Positions 43,461-52,740 of a DNA stretch of 64,000 nucleotides are shown piece by piece. The first letter of the stretch is position 1. Each line of letters starts with the position of its first letter. A program made the translations under genes and the position numbers. Under the pieces are notes generated by a model. That model did not search any database and had not been told where the DNA came from. It worked only from the letters and a program-made list of their open reading frames with translations. This stretch comes from Cohnella luojiensis (GTDB lineage Bacteria; Bacillota; Bacilli; Paenibacillales; Paenibacillaceae), in contig NZ_SOMN01000001.1 in assembly GCF_004564235.1 (NCBI RefSeq), positions 359,595 through 423,594 of the forward strand. The letters run 5' to 3'.

Positions 43461-43952
43461 ATGTCAATTCGATTAATCGTGAAACACCCTGATGCTGTGC
43501 TTAGGGAAAGAGCGCAGGAAGTGACGAAGTTCAATGCCAACCTGCACAAATTGCTGGACGACATGGCGGAAACGATGTATGATGCCGACGGAGTCGGGTT
43601 AGCTGCACCACAGGTAGGAATTTTGAAACGAGTCATCGTCGTTGACGTGGGTGACGAACATGAACTCATCGAGTTGGTTAATCCTGAGATCGTTTCGTCG
43701 GAAGGCGAGCAGCTCGGACCGGAAGGCTGCCTCAGCATTCCCGGGCTGCAAGGAGATGTCCGCAGGGCCAATCGGATCGTTATCCGCGGCCAGGATCGCA
43801 ACGGCAACCCGATTCAATATGAAAGCACGGAATTTCTGTCCAGGGCGTTCCAGCATGAGCTGGATCACCTGAACGGCGTATTGTTTATCGATATGGCCGA
43901 ATCGGTATACGAGGCTCGCAAGCTTAGCGAGCAGGAGCAGGATGGAGAGTAG
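43461..43952 (+). CDS. def: Peptide deformylase
   Basis: Fe(II)/Zn enzyme that removes the formyl group from nascent N termini. The 163 residues carry all three motifs: GVGLAAPQVG, EGCLSIPG and QHELDHLNG. Its length and short C terminus fit type 1. AAGGAAAGAAGG is upstream. fmt begins two bases after its stop, so formylation and deformylation genes are paired as usual. Confidence 0.96.
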   Translation: MSIRLIVKHPDAVLRERAQEVTKFNANLHKLLDDMAETMYDADGVGLAAPQVGILKRVIVVDVGDEHELIELVNPEIVSSEGEQLGPEGCLSIPGLQGDVRRANRIVIRGQDRNGNPIQYESTEFLSRAFQHELDHLNGVLFIDMAESVYEARKLSEQEQDGE

Positions 43953-43953
43953 C

Positions 43954-44907
43954 ATGAAAATATTGTTTATGGGAACGCCGGAATTCGCCGTTGCCTCATT
44001 GGCTCTGCTATTGGAGTATGGTTACGAGATAGCGGCGGTCGTTACGCAGCCGGACCGGCCTAAAGGCCGAAAGCGCGAGCTCGCGCCGCCCCCTGTGAAG
44101 GCGTTCGCGCTGGAGCGCGGACTTAAGGTGTTGCAGCCGGAGAAGCTTCGTTCACCGGAAGGCGTCGCCGAAGTAACGGCACTCGCGCCTGATTTGATTA
44201 TTACCGCCGCGTATGGCCAGATTCTACCGAGGTCGGTGCTCGATTTGCCGCGCTTGGGATGCATCAACGTCCACGGCTCGTTGTTGCCCCGATATCGGGG
44301 AGGAGCTCCTATTCAGCGCTCTATCATCAACGGGGAAACCGTTACTGGCGTAACGCTCATGTATATGGCGGCAGGCTTGGATACCGGAGATATGATCGCG
44401 AAGGTGGAATTGCCGATTACCGATGAGGATACGGCGGGGACCGTGTTTGCTAAGCTTAGCGAGGCGGGCGCGCATCTATTGATCGAATGGTTGCCTCGCA
44501 TAATCGAAGGTTCAGTCACTCGTATCCCCCAGGAGGAAAGCGAATCGACCTATGCTCCGAATCTAACGCGCGAGGATGAGAAGCTGATTTGGAACCAATC
44601 TTCGCGCCAACTGTTCAATAGGGTAAGAGGCCTTAATCCGATGGCTGGGGGATTCGCATATCTGGACGGCGAGGTATTCAAGGTTTGGGCGTGCCGAATC
44701 CCGCAAGGCTCCGACGCCGTCATGCGGCCGGAGTGGATATCGATGGTTCCGGGTTCGGTGCTGGAGACGGGCGCATTCGGCATACGAGTCCGCACCGGCG
44801 ACGGCAGTATCGTTTTAACGGAAGTCCAGCCTGCCGGCAAGAAAGCGTTAGCGGCATCGGAGTTCGCCAAGGGAGCTCGGCTCGCTCCCGGTAAAGTGCT
44901 CGGGTAA
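43954..44907 (+). CDS. fmt: Methionyl-tRNA formyltransferase
   Basis: Formylates initiator Met-tRNA with 10-formyl-tetrahydrofolate. The 317 residues show MGTPEFAVASL at the N terminus, the catalytic NVHGSLLPRYRGGAPIQ and GLDTGD loops and an OB-like C-terminal domain (PAGKKALAASEFAKGARL). The ATG at 43954 is chosen because GGAGAG precedes it; an ATG four codons earlier lies within def. A terminator follows. Confidence 0.96.
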   Translation: MKILFMGTPEFAVASLALLLEYGYEIAAVVTQPDRPKGRKRELAPPPVKAFALERGLKVLQPEKLRSPEGVAEVTALAPDLIITAAYGQILPRSVLDLPRLGCINVHGSLLPRYRGGAPIQRSIINGETVTGVTLMYMAAGLDTGDMIAKVELPITDEDTAGTVFAKLSEAGAHLLIEWLPRIIEGSVTRIPQEESESTYAPNLTREDEKLIWNQSSRQLFNRVRGLNPMAGGFAYLDGEVFKVWACRIPQGSDAVMRPEWISMVPGSVLETGAFGIRVRTGDGSIVLTEVQPAGKKALAASEFAKGARLAPGKVLG

Positions 44908-44923
44908 TCCCGGGCTTTTTTTT
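44898..44923 (+). terminator. Terminator after fmt
   Basis: GCTCGGG-TAAT-CCCGGGC followed by T8; it overlaps the fmt stop codon. Confidence 0.88.
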
Positions 44924-45024
44924 GGTTATTCGGATTTAATAGGTTTTACGCTTTGCCATTTCCGAATAACCTCCGACATAAACGCGTTGCCGCCATTCCC
45001 AAGGACGGCGGTATGCGTTTATGC

Positions 45025-45053
45025 TTGCGAATATGGAACAATATGCGTATAAC
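45025..45053 (+). promoter_or_regulatory. Promoter of rsmB and genes downstream
   Basis: TTGCGA (45025-45030), 17-base spacer, TATAAC (45048-45053), 27 bases before the rsmB ATG. It comes after the fmt terminator, so it likely serves rsmB-rlmN-prpC-prkC. Confidence 0.6.
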
Positions 45054-45080
45054 ACGAAAGTCGGATAAGGATGCGAATTA

Positions 45081-46478
45081 ATGAAGAAAACAAATCGATT
45101 GCCCGGAGGCAAGCCGCAAGGGGCGCGAGAAGTCGCAATGAACGTGCTGCATAACGTGGAAACCAAGGGCGCGTACAGCGGTCTGGAATTAAACCAGGCA
45201 TTGCAATCTTCGGATTTGTCTCGCCCGGACGCGGCGCTTGCCACCGAGCTCGTATACGGAACGATCAAGCGAATGAACACGATCGATTACGATCTGAAGG
45301 ACCGGGTAAAAGGCTGGCCCGGCAAAGTAGAGCCATGGGTACGAAGCTTACTGCGCATGAGTTATTACCAATTGCGATGGCTTACCCGGGTGCCTGCTCA
45401 TGCGGCCGTGGACGAAGCGGTAAGGATCGCCAAGAAGCGAGGTCACGCGGGAATCGGCGGACTCGTGAACGGAGTGCTTCGCGGATTGCTGCGGGAAGGC
45501 TTTGAAGCCGCGATCCCTGACGGCTTGCCTGCAGCGGAGCGTATTTCCCTCGCGCATAGTCATCCGTTATGGCTCGTAGAGCGATGGATTGCCGAGTACG
45601 GCGAGGCAACAACGGAACAAATATGCGCGGCCAATAACGAGCATCCCCATGCTTCGGCGCGAGTCAACCGATTAAGGGCTTCAAGAGACTCGGTAGTCGC
45701 GGGGATGACCGACGCAGGCATGGAGGCGATTCCTTCGCCGGTTACGCAAGATGGAATCATCGCGATGAAGGCGGGGAATCTCGTCCATTCGGATTGGTAC
45801 AAGCAAGGCTTTATATCCGTTCAGGACGAGAGCTCGATGCTCGTAGCCGCGGTGGCCGATCCGAAGCCCGGCATGCAAGTGCTGGATTGTTGCGCGGCTC
45901 CCGGCGGAAAAACGGCTCATCTAGCGGAAATCATGCGCAACGAAGGTAAGATTATTGCCAATGACGTGCATCCTCATAAAGAAGCTTTAATCAAGCAACA
46001 GACCGAAAGGCTGGGATTAACCAGCGTGGAGACGATGGTGGGAGACGCTCTTGAGCTTCAGGAGCGGATCGAGGCGGAATCGTGCGACGTCGTTCTTCTT
46101 GATGCGCCTTGCTCCGGGCTAGGAGTTATCCGCCGCAAGCCCGAAATCAAATGGAACAAATTCGCGGATGATATAACTAGCTTATCTCATCTGCAAAGTC
46201 GGCTATTGAGCAAAGTCCAGTCCCTCGTCAAGCCCGGCGGCGTGCTCGTATACAGCACTTGTACGATTGCCGCGGAGGAGAATGAAGACACGATTAGCCG
46301 ATTTCTAGCGGAGCACCCGGAATATTCTTTGGACGCGAAATGGCCGGAAGAGGTTTTGGCCCCTCTTCGGGATGCCGGGAAACTGCCGGAGGGATTCTCG
46401 GGCATGCTGCAGTTACTCCCGCATATGTTCGGCAGCGACGGCTTCTTCATCGCCCGTTTACGGAAGCAATCCCAATAA
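45081..46478 (+). CDS. rsmB: 16S rRNA (cytosine-967-C5)-methyltransferase
   Basis: SAM-dependent m5C methyltransferase. The 465 residues have an N-terminal NusB-like RNA-binding domain (about 10-150) and a C-terminal Rossmann domain: LDCCAAPGGKTAHLAEIM (SAM site), LLDAPCSGLGVIRRKPEIKW and VYSTCTIAAEENED, the last two with the catalytic cysteines. AAGGATG lies before the ATG. The gene order fmt-rsmB-rlmN follows B. subtilis. Confidence 0.95.
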   Translation: MKKTNRLPGGKPQGAREVAMNVLHNVETKGAYSGLELNQALQSSDLSRPDAALATELVYGTIKRMNTIDYDLKDRVKGWPGKVEPWVRSLLRMSYYQLRWLTRVPAHAAVDEAVRIAKKRGHAGIGGLVNGVLRGLLREGFEAAIPDGLPAAERISLAHSHPLWLVERWIAEYGEATTEQICAANNEHPHASARVNRLRASRDSVVAGMTDAGMEAIPSPVTQDGIIAMKAGNLVHSDWYKQGFISVQDESSMLVAAVADPKPGMQVLDCCAAPGGKTAHLAEIMRNEGKIIANDVHPHKEALIKQQTERLGLTSVETMVGDALELQERIEAESCDVVLLDAPCSGLGVIRRKPEIKWNKFADDITSLSHLQSRLLSKVQSLVKPGGVLVYSTCTIAAEENEDTISRFLAEHPEYSLDAKWPEEVLAPLRDAGKLPEGFSGMLQLLPHMFGSDGFFIARLRKQSQ

Positions 46479-46498
46479 TTTTATGGTAAAATGAACGA

Positions 46499-47575
46499 AT
46501 GGTGGTGACTGAATTGGATAATGAACAAATCAAGCCTTTTATTTACGACTGCACGCTAGAGCAGATTCAAGAATGGATTAAAGAACAAGGAGAGCCTGCT
46601 TTTCGCGCGGGTCAAATATTCGATTGGCTGTATGTGAAACGGGTCGGCTCCTTCGAGGAAATGTCAAACCTTCCGAAGCCGCTAAGGGATAAACTGACGG
46701 CGAGCTTTAATTTCGTAACGTTGACGGAAATCGCGAAGTTCGAGTCTAAGGACGGAACGGTGAAATTTTTGTTCGGCTTGCAAGATGACCATGCGATCGA
46801 AACGGTTATCATGCGCCACAATTACGGGAACAGCGTATGCGTGACCACGCAAGTCGGTTGCCGAATCGGCTGCACGTTCTGCGCTTCCACGTTAGGCGGG
46901 CTGAAACGAAGTTTGACGGCCGGAGAAATCATCGCGCAAGTGGTGCAATCGCAACGGATTCTTGATCCTCTTAACGAACGAGTATCGAGCATCGTCATTA
47001 TGGGCATTGGCGAGCCGTTCGAGAATTACGAAGCGACGATGCAATTCCTTCGCGTCATGATTCACCCTAAAGGGTTAAACATCGGGGCAAGGCACATTAC
47101 CGTGTCCACGAGCGGAATCGTTCCGAGCATGATCAAGTTCGCCGACGAGAACACGCAGATTAATCTAGCGATCTCGATTCATGCGCCGAACGATGCGTTG
47201 CGGTCGAAGCTGATGCCGGTAAATCGGCGCTTTCCTTTCGAGGACGTCATGAACGCCTGCAAATATTACATCGAGAAAACGGGCCGGCGTATTACTTTCG
47301 AATATGCGCTGATCGGCGGAGTCAACGACCGTCCTGAGCATGCGGAGGAGCTGGGGAACGTGCTGCAAGGGTTGTTGTGCCACGTGAACCTGATTCCCGT
47401 TAACTATGTGCCCGAGCGCGATTACGTACGAACTCCTCGGGACGACATATTCGAATTCCAGCGCATTCTGCAGAAGAAGAATGTTAACGTAACGATTCGC
47501 AGGGAGCAAGGCCATGATATTGCGGCGGCTTGCGGGCAATTGCGGGCGAAGCATATGGAGACGACGACGGGGTGA
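46499..47575 (+). CDS. rlmN: Dual-specificity 23S rRNA A2503 / tRNA methyltransferase (radical SAM)
   Basis: Radical SAM enzyme that methylates C2 of A2503 in 23S rRNA and of some tRNAs. The 358 residues contain the cluster motif [22 protein letters not shown], and a C-terminal [15 protein letters not shown] with the conserved cysteine. The ATG at 46499 has no clear ribosome site, whereas GGTGGTGA stands five bases before an in-frame TTG at 46514, so the protein may start five codons later. Its stop codon overlaps prpC by one base. Confidence 0.94.
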   Translation: MVVTELDNEQIKPFIYDCTLEQIQEWIKEQGEPAFRAGQIFDWLYVKRVGSFEEMSNLPKPLRDKLTASFNFVTLTEIAKFESKDGTVKFLFGLQDDHAIETVIMRHNYGNSVCVTTQVGCRIGCTFCASTLGGLKRSLTAGEIIAQVVQSQRILDPLNERVSSIVIMGIGEPFENYEATMQFLRVMIHPKGLNIGARHITVSTSGIVPSMIKFADENTQINLAISIHAPNDALRSKLMPVNRRFPFEDVMNACKYYIEKTGRRITFEYALIGGVNDRPEHAEELGNVLQGLLCHVNLIPVNYVPERDYVRTPRDDIFEFQRILQKKNVNVTIRREQGHDIAAACGQLRAKHMETTTG

Positions 47576-48348
47576 TGGGTGTGAAGACGGTATTGCGGAG
47601 TCATGTCGGCAAGGTCAGGCAGGTAAATGAAGATCAAGCTTGGAGCGGGCGCTTGCCCGGCGGTTTGACGGCCGCGATCGTTGCGGACGGCATGGGCGGC
47701 CATCGGGCCGGGGATGTTGCAAGCGCGCTTGCCGTAGACAGCTTGGTGCAATCCTTGCAAGCTTGGGGAGCCGTTACTTCCGTTAATGAGAGAGCTGCCG
47801 AGCTAAGGGATATGATTCGCCATGCTAATAAGGTTGTATATGATACTGCGTCGCTGAACGAGCAGTACCATAATATGGGGACCACGGTCGTCATAGCATT
47901 ATTGGATGGAAGTACCGGACTGATCGGCCACATCGGGGATAGCAGAGCTTACCGTCTGCGCAACGGGCGGCTGGAACAACTGACGGAGGACCATACTCTC
48001 GTCAACGAATTGACGAAATCCGGACAATTAAGCCCGGAAGAAGCCGCGCGTCATCCAAGGCGGAACGTATTGACCAGGGCTCTCGGTACCGATAGCGAAG
48101 TAGATGCGGACATCCAGGTCATCGATTGGAGAATCGGAGACCTGATCTTGTTATGCAGCGACGGGCTGACCGGATTAGTCGAGCAATCCGATGTTCAAGC
48201 TGCTCTGGAGGACCCGAGCGCTTTGATGGAACAACAAGCGCAGAAGCTTATCGATCTGGCTTTGGCTGCAGGCGGAGATGACAATATAACCGTCGTCATC
48301 GTCTCGGGCAATGATCGGGCTAATGCCGCAGGAGGGGAAACAGCATGA
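47575..48348 (+). CDS. prpC: PP2C-type Ser/Thr protein phosphatase PrpC
   Basis: Mn-dependent phosphatase that opposes PrkC. The 257 residues show the PP2C motifs RQVNEDQAW, VADGMGGHRAGDVAS, GHIGDSRAYRLR, LTRALG, LCSDGLTGLV and GGDDNITVVIV. The ATG at 47575 overlaps the rlmN stop (TGATG). A GTG two codons on has GGGGTGA eight bases upstream and may be the real start. It overlaps prkC by four bases (ATGA), so kinase and phosphatase are made together. Confidence 0.95.
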   Translation: MGVKTVLRSHVGKVRQVNEDQAWSGRLPGGLTAAIVADGMGGHRAGDVASALAVDSLVQSLQAWGAVTSVNERAAELRDMIRHANKVVYDTASLNEQYHNMGTTVVIALLDGSTGLIGHIGDSRAYRLRNGRLEQLTEDHTLVNELTKSGQLSPEEAARHPRRNVLTRALGTDSEVDADIQVIDWRIGDLILLCSDGLTGLVEQSDVQAALEDPSALMEQQAQKLIDLALAAGGDDNITVVIVSGNDRANAAGGETA

Positions 48349-50432
48349 TCGGACTTACGCTTAGCGGTCGTTACGAACTGCTGGCTCGTGTCGGCGGCGG
48401 CGGAATGGCGCTTGTATATAAGGCAAGGGATTTATTATTGAATCGTTTCGTCGCCGTTAAAGTACTACGGCAGCAGTTCACCCATGACGAGGACTTCGTG
48501 AAGCGGTTTCGCCGCGAAGCGCAAGCAGCCGCGTCCTTATCGCATCCGAATATCGTTAGCATCTACGATGTCGGACAAGTTGAAGATACCCACTATATCG
48601 TCATGGAATTTATCGACGGCGCAAATTTAAATGAAATCATACGCGAACGCGCTCCTTTGCAAGCGGACGAAGCCGTTAAAATCACGGCCCAAATCTGCGA
48701 TGCCTTGGAGCACGCCCATCATAATCAGATTATCCATCGCGATATTAAGCCGCATAATATTCTGATCGGCAACAACGGAAGGGTGAAGGTAACGGATTTC
48801 GGCATCGCCCGCGCGGTTACTTCATCCACGATTACTCAGACGGGCTCCGTTATCGGATCGGTGCATTATTTCTCGCCTGAGCATGCCAAGGGCGTGACCA
48901 CGGGAGAGAAGTCCGATCTGTATTCGCTCGGAATCGTGCTTTATCAGATGGTGACGGGAAGATTGCCGTTTCTCGGCGAGAGTCCGATCAGCGTGGCGCT
49001 TAAACATTTGCAGGATCCGTTCGAACAGCCGCGGAAAGTGAATCCGTACATCCCGCAGAGCGTGGAGAACATCATTCTGCGGGCTATGCGCAAGAATCCC
49101 CAGGAGAGGTACCAATCGGCCAAGGAAATGTGGGCAGATTTGGATACCAGCTTGCAGCCGCAACGTCTTAATGAGCCGGCCGTGCATTATTCCAGCGACG
49201 AGGACGACGAACAAGATAAGACAAGGGTCATCCCCGCCATCCGGCCGGATATGCGCAATACGATCGAGGCTCCCGCCGTCAAAACGGCGAATAACGAGGA
49301 TCGTTGGAATTCCGACGGTTTAAGCGAACCGAAGCGCAAGTGGATCATTCCTACGGTGTTGGCCATTCTGGCCATCGTGCTCATCGGAGTTCTGATCTGG
49401 GCGATAGGGGAGCTTAGACATCAAACGAACTCGGACGTAGTGGTTCCGACCGTGGTTGGAGAGAAAGAAGCAGAAGCGCGCCGGATGCTGATCGCTGCCG
49501 GGTTTACGATTCAAGAACCCAACCTAACTGAAATAGTCGATGACGAAAAGGACGTAGGTCTCGTCGTCAAACAATCGAAAATGGACATGGAAGCCAAGGA
49601 AGGCTCTCCGATTCAGTTGACGATTGGCATACCGAAGGATCTTCCGTCCATGCCGGACTTGTCGGGGATGTCGTTCGACGAGGCGAGCGCAAAATTGCAA
49701 GAAATGGGCGTAGACAAGGACAACATCCTTCCGAGCGAGAAATTCGACGAAAGCGAGCCGGGAACCGTTCTGGAGCAAGTCCCCGAGGCCGATGCGAAGT
49801 TCGATCCGACAGCCGAGGATACGAATATCACGCTGATCGTGAGCAAAGGCGAGGAAGCCTTCGAGATGCCGAACCTCATTGGCAAGACGGAGGCCGAAGC
49901 CAAGGCGATTATTCTCAAGTACGATCTGAAGCTGTCCGAGGACAAAATCTTGAGGGAATCGAGCTATTCGCAGCCGAAAGGCAAGGTATTCAAGCAGTTT
50001 CCGGAGGAACCGAACGAGATGGTCACGCCTAAGACGGAGGTTATGATCTGGGTAAGCAGCGGGTATCCCGCCGATTCCAGGGAGCAGAAGCTTAGCGTAA
50101 CCGTGTCCCCGGCAGTAGAAGGCCAGACGAGCAAGATCAGAATCGTATATTCCGATGCCACGGGAGACAATATCGAGTGGGACACGAAGGAAATTACCGC
50201 CACGACCTCGATTCCGATCACGTTGATCCTGTCCCCGAACAAGGACGGTCAAATTTCGATTTACCGCGATGGCCAATTCCTGCAGAAGGAGCCCGTACCT
50301 TATCGGGTGATTCCGGCCTCGGACGCCCCGGTAACCGATCCCGGCGATCCCGGTGACGGAACGGATACGGGAGAGGTTCCGGCGAACGGAGACGGAACGG
50401 ATCCGAATGGCGATGACGCGAACCCCGAATGA
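48345..50432 (+). CDS. prkC: PASTA-domain Ser/Thr protein kinase PrkC
   Basis: Membrane Hanks-type kinase that senses muropeptides or lipid II through extracellular PASTA domains. Of the 695 residues, 1-270 are the kinase (GGGGMALVYKARD glycine loop, VAVKVLR, HRDIKPHNIL with Asp133, DFGIAR, GSVHYFSPE). One membrane helix lies at about 332-356, then three PASTA repeats at about 365-430, 433-503 and 504-571. After these comes a beta-rich segment of about 80 residues and a Gly/Asp/Pro-rich tail. The tail repeats the DPGDPGDGTD-like composition seen in the PBP linker. It overlaps prpC and precedes rsgA, as in B. subtilis. Confidence 0.95.
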   Translation: MIGLTLSGRYELLARVGGGGMALVYKARDLLLNRFVAVKVLRQQFTHDEDFVKRFRREAQAAASLSHPNIVSIYDVGQVEDTHYIVMEFIDGANLNEIIRERAPLQADEAVKITAQICDALEHAHHNQIIHRDIKPHNILIGNNGRVKVTDFGIARAVTSSTITQTGSVIGSVHYFSPEHAKGVTTGEKSDLYSLGIVLYQMVTGRLPFLGESPISVALKHLQDPFEQPRKVNPYIPQSVENIILRAMRKNPQERYQSAKEMWADLDTSLQPQRLNEPAVHYSSDEDDEQDKTRVIPAIRPDMRNTIEAPAVKTANNEDRWNSDGLSEPKRKWIIPTVLAILAIVLIGVLIWAIGELRHQTNSDVVVPTVVGEKEAEARRMLIAAGFTIQEPNLTEIVDDEKDVGLVVKQSKMDMEAKEGSPIQLTIGIPKDLPSMPDLSGMSFDEASAKLQEMGVDKDNILPSEKFDESEPGTVLEQVPEADAKFDPTAEDTNITLIVSKGEEAFEMPNLIGKTEAEAKAIILKYDLKLSEDKILRESSYSQPKGKVFKQFPEEPNEMVTPKTEVMIWVSSGYPADSREQKLSVTVSPAVEGQTSKIRIVYSDATGDNIEWDTKEITATTSIPITLILSPNKDGQISIYRDGQFLQKEPVPYRVIPASDAPVTDPGDPGDGTDTGEVPANGDGTDPNGDDANPE

Positions 50433-50487
50433 GCTTTCGAGAACGACAACTAGGGCCGGTTCGGGCTAGGAGAAGGAGTTGTATCCA

Positions 50488-51393
50488 ATGCCCGAGGGCT
50501 TGATCGTGAAAGCATTAAGCGGTTATTACTACGTGCAAGATTACGCTGGCGGCAATCCGGTGCAGTGCCGCGGGCGGGGGATATTCAAAAAGCGGGGAGA
50601 ATCTCCTCTGGTCGGCGACCGCGTCGTCTATAGCGAAACGGAAAACGGAGAAGGCTCGGTAGAGGAAATATTGCCGCGCAAATCCGAATTGATCCGTCCG
50701 CAGATCGCGAACGCCGACTTGGCGGTCCTTGTTTTTTCCGTCGTGCGGCCTGAGCTTAGCTTGGTATTGTTAGATAAATTTCTGGTTCATACCGAGCATG
50801 CCCGTATGGATGCCTTGATCGTTCTGACGAAACTCGACCGGATTCCAGAAGGGGAAAAAGGGGAGCAAATTCGCCGAACGATGGAGCAAGCAAGATTGCT
50901 CTATACTTCGATCGGATATCAGGTCGTGCTTACGAGCGCCCATAATGGCGAAGGTTTGGAGGAGCTAAGAACGGCGCTCGCGGGGCATATCAACATGCTT
51001 GCGGGCCAATCCGGAGTCGGCAAATCCTCTCTAGTGAACGCGCTCGTACCCGGATTGAAGATAGAGACGAATGAAATTAGCGATAAGCTTGGGCGCGGCA
51101 AGCATACGACTCGCCACGTCGAGCTTGTTCCGATATCCGGCGGAGGGTATATGGCGGACACGCCGGGCTTTAGCCAGTTGGACTTCGCGGAGCTTGGAAT
51201 CGACGAGATCGGTTCCTGCTTCCGTGAATTCAGGCCTTTATCCCAGCAATGCAAGTTCCGCGGGTGTACGCACACGCATGAACCGCAATGCGCAGTTTTG
51301 CAAGCGAAGGAGCAAGGGATCGTCGCGGAAAGCCGTTACGAGCACTACGTCAGCTTCATGACGGAATGGAAAGAAACCAAGCGGAGGTATTAA
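50488..51393 (+). CDS. rsgA: Ribosome small-subunit-dependent GTPase A
   Basis: Circularly permuted GTPase (CpgA/YloQ) that helps 30S maturation. The 301 residues have an OB domain, then G4 VLTKLD before G1 GQSGVGKSSLVNALVP (about 172) and G3 DTPGFSQLD, and a zinc knuckle CKFRGCTHTHEPQCAV. The ATG at 50488 has AAGGAG nine bases upstream. rpe follows after one base. Confidence 0.95.
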   Translation: MPEGLIVKALSGYYYVQDYAGGNPVQCRGRGIFKKRGESPLVGDRVVYSETENGEGSVEEILPRKSELIRPQIANADLAVLVFSVVRPELSLVLLDKFLVHTEHARMDALIVLTKLDRIPEGEKGEQIRRTMEQARLLYTSIGYQVVLTSAHNGEGLEELRTALAGHINMLAGQSGVGKSSLVNALVPGLKIETNEISDKLGRGKHTTRHVELVPISGGGYMADTPGFSQLDFAELGIDEIGSCFREFRPLSQQCKFRGCTHTHEPQCAVLQAKEQGIVAESRYEHYVSFMTEWKETKRRY

Positions 51394-51394
51394 A

Positions 51395-52039
51395 ATGACT
51401 ATAATTGCGCCCTCTATCCTCGCTTCGGACTTCTCCGCGCTTGGAGAAGAAATCCGCAGCATTGAAGCTGCGGGAGCGGATTGGGTACATATTGATATTA
51501 TGGACGGGCATTTCGTGCCGAACCTTACGTTCGGACCGCCGATCGTCTCGATGATTCGTCCCGCGACAAAGCTTTTCTTCGACGCCCATCTGATGGTCGA
51601 GAACCCGCAATCGCTGTTTCCGGCGTTGGCGGCGGCAGGAGCAGACCGGATAACCGTGCACGCTGAAGCTTGCGTGCATCTGCACCGGACGCTTTCGGAA
51701 ATTCGCGGACTCGGAATGAAGGCGGGAGTAGCGTTGAACCCGCATACGCCGTTATCCGTTATCGAATACGTCCTGGATGAAATCGATCTCGTCTTGATCA
51801 TGACGATTAATCCGGGCTTCGGGGGGCAGTCGTTCCTGCCTGCGATGCTTCCTAAGCTGCGACAGCTTCGCGAGATGCTGGAGAACCGGGGGCGGAGCGA
51901 TATCTATATCCAAGTAGATGGCGGCATAAACTTGGAGACTGCCGCATTAGTTAAAGAAGCGGGAGCGAATTCGCTCGTTGCGGGCACTTATATTTTCGGA
52001 CATGAAGACCGGGCTGCCGCGATTTCATCACTGCGTTAA
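51395..52039 (+). CDS. rpe: Ribulose-phosphate 3-epimerase
   Basis: Interconverts ribulose 5-phosphate and xylulose 5-phosphate in the pentose phosphate pathway. The 214 residues show APSILASDFSALGEE, the metal/catalytic HIDIMDGHFVPN, DAHLMVENP, MTINPGFGGQSF and QVDGGINLETA. GCGGAGGT lies before the ATG, inside the end of rsgA. thiN/yloS, present after rpe in B. subtilis, is absent here. Confidence 0.96.
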   Translation: MTIIAPSILASDFSALGEEIRSIEAAGADWVHIDIMDGHFVPNLTFGPPIVSMIRPATKLFFDAHLMVENPQSLFPALAAAGADRITVHAEACVHLHRTLSEIRGLGMKAGVALNPHTPLSVIEYVLDEIDLVLIMTINPGFGGQSFLPAMLPKLRQLREMLENRGRSDIYIQVDGGINLETAALVKEAGANSLVAGTYIFGHEDRAAAISSLR

Positions 52040-52082
52040 AAGAAGCTCATAGTAATTATTGGTTACCTCCGAGATTTGTCTG

Positions 52083-52112
52083 GCATAGGACAAATTGAAG
52101 GCTGCATACATT
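52083..52112 (+). promoter_or_regulatory. Candidate sigma-E promoter of spoVM
   Basis: GCATAGG (52083-52089), 15-base spacer and CATACATT (52105-52112) fit sigma-E (-35 KMATATT, -10 CATACAMT) at five of seven and seven of eight positions. B. subtilis spoVM is sigma-E dependent. The site lies about 70 bases before the ATG. Confidence 0.5.
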
Positions 52113-52179
52113 GGAATCAATAGCGCGCTTCGAACGTAGAAGCCGGCAAGGGTTCAGCCTGCGGAGGAGGGATGGGACG

Positions 52180-52260
52180 ATGAAGTTTTACACCATCAAG
52201 CTGCCGAAATTTTTAGGTGGCTTCGTCAAAGCGATTCTCAATACATTTCACAAAAATTGA
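52180..52260 (+). CDS. spoVM: Stage V sporulation protein M
   Basis: A 26-residue amphipathic peptide beginning MKFYTIKLPKFLGG, identical over that stretch to B. subtilis SpoVM. SpoVM inserts into the convex forespore membrane and anchors SpoIVA for coat assembly. The C-terminal half (FVKAILNTFHKN) differs mildly. GGAGGAGGGATGG precedes the ATG. Location between rpe and rpmB is conserved with B. subtilis. It is too short for ordinary gene finders. Confidence 0.95.
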   Translation: MKFYTIKLPKFLGGFVKAILNTFHKN

Positions 52261-52283
52261 CGCCTTCTAGGCAAAAGAAAACA

Positions 52284-52317
52284 AAAAGAACCGTCAGGAT
52301 CACCTGACGGTTTTTCT
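52284..52317. terminator. Bidirectional terminator between spoVM and rpmB
   Basis: AACCGTCAGG-ATCA-CCTGACGGTT with A-run before and T5 after, between convergent genes. Confidence 0.9.
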
Positions 52318-52349
52318 TCATTCATGGCGGCTAAAGCCGAGAGCGTGAA

Positions 52350-52538
52350 TTAAACGCGAGTTACTTCTCCGGATTTCAGAGCACGGGCGCTTACATAAAC
52401 ACGTTTAGGTTTACCGTTCACCAGAATGCGCACTTTTTGTACGTTAACCCCCCAAGAACGGCGGGTAGTGTTATTCGCGTGAGATTTGTTGTTGCCGGAA
52501 CCCGGCTTTTTCCCTGTGATATAACATTTACGAGCCAC
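52350..52538 (-). CDS. rpmB: 50S ribosomal protein L28
   Basis: Large-subunit protein of 62 residues starting [20 protein letters not shown], with [12 protein letters not shown] and a basic [12 protein letters not shown]. Only the N-terminal Cys of a zinc-ribbon type is obvious, so it is probably a mostly zinc-free form. GGGAGGTG lies before the ATG on the minus strand. Opposite orientation to its neighbours, as in B. subtilis. Confidence 0.96.
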   Translation of the reverse strand: MARKCYITGKKPGSGNNKSHANNTTRRSWGVNVQKVRILVNGKPKRVYVSARALKSGEVTRV

Positions 52539-52580
52539 TAAAAATACACCTCCCTACCACGTCCATACAAATACTACACT

Positions 52581-52609
52581 ATCATAGCACAGCGCGTTGC
52601 TTGTTGCAA
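52581..52609 (-). promoter_or_regulatory. Promoter of rpmB
   Basis: Minus strand TTGCAA (52604-52609), 17-base spacer, TATGAT (52581-52586) with a TGn extension. Confidence 0.65.
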
Positions 52610-52670
52610 CGAAAAAGACTGCTTTCATGCCCTTCGATGGTCTAATCGTGAGATTTACCCAGAAAACGGC

Positions 52671-52699
52671 TTCATTCTCCCGATTTTTTATAGTACAAT
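52671..52699 (+). promoter_or_regulatory. Weak promoter of yloU-yloV
   Basis: TTCATT (52671-52676), 17-base spacer, TACAAT (52694-52699), about 40 bases before yloU. Confidence 0.4.
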
Positions 52700-52740
52700 G
52701 AAGTATGGTCCATAATAATGGCATAAAGGAGTGAATTTCC

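Noticed and set aside
49524..50276. 250-residue minus-strand open frame opposite prkC
   Set aside because: It lies entirely within the well-supported prkC PASTA region, has no recognisable domain or ribosome-binding site, and is typical antisense shadow of a GC-skewed gene.
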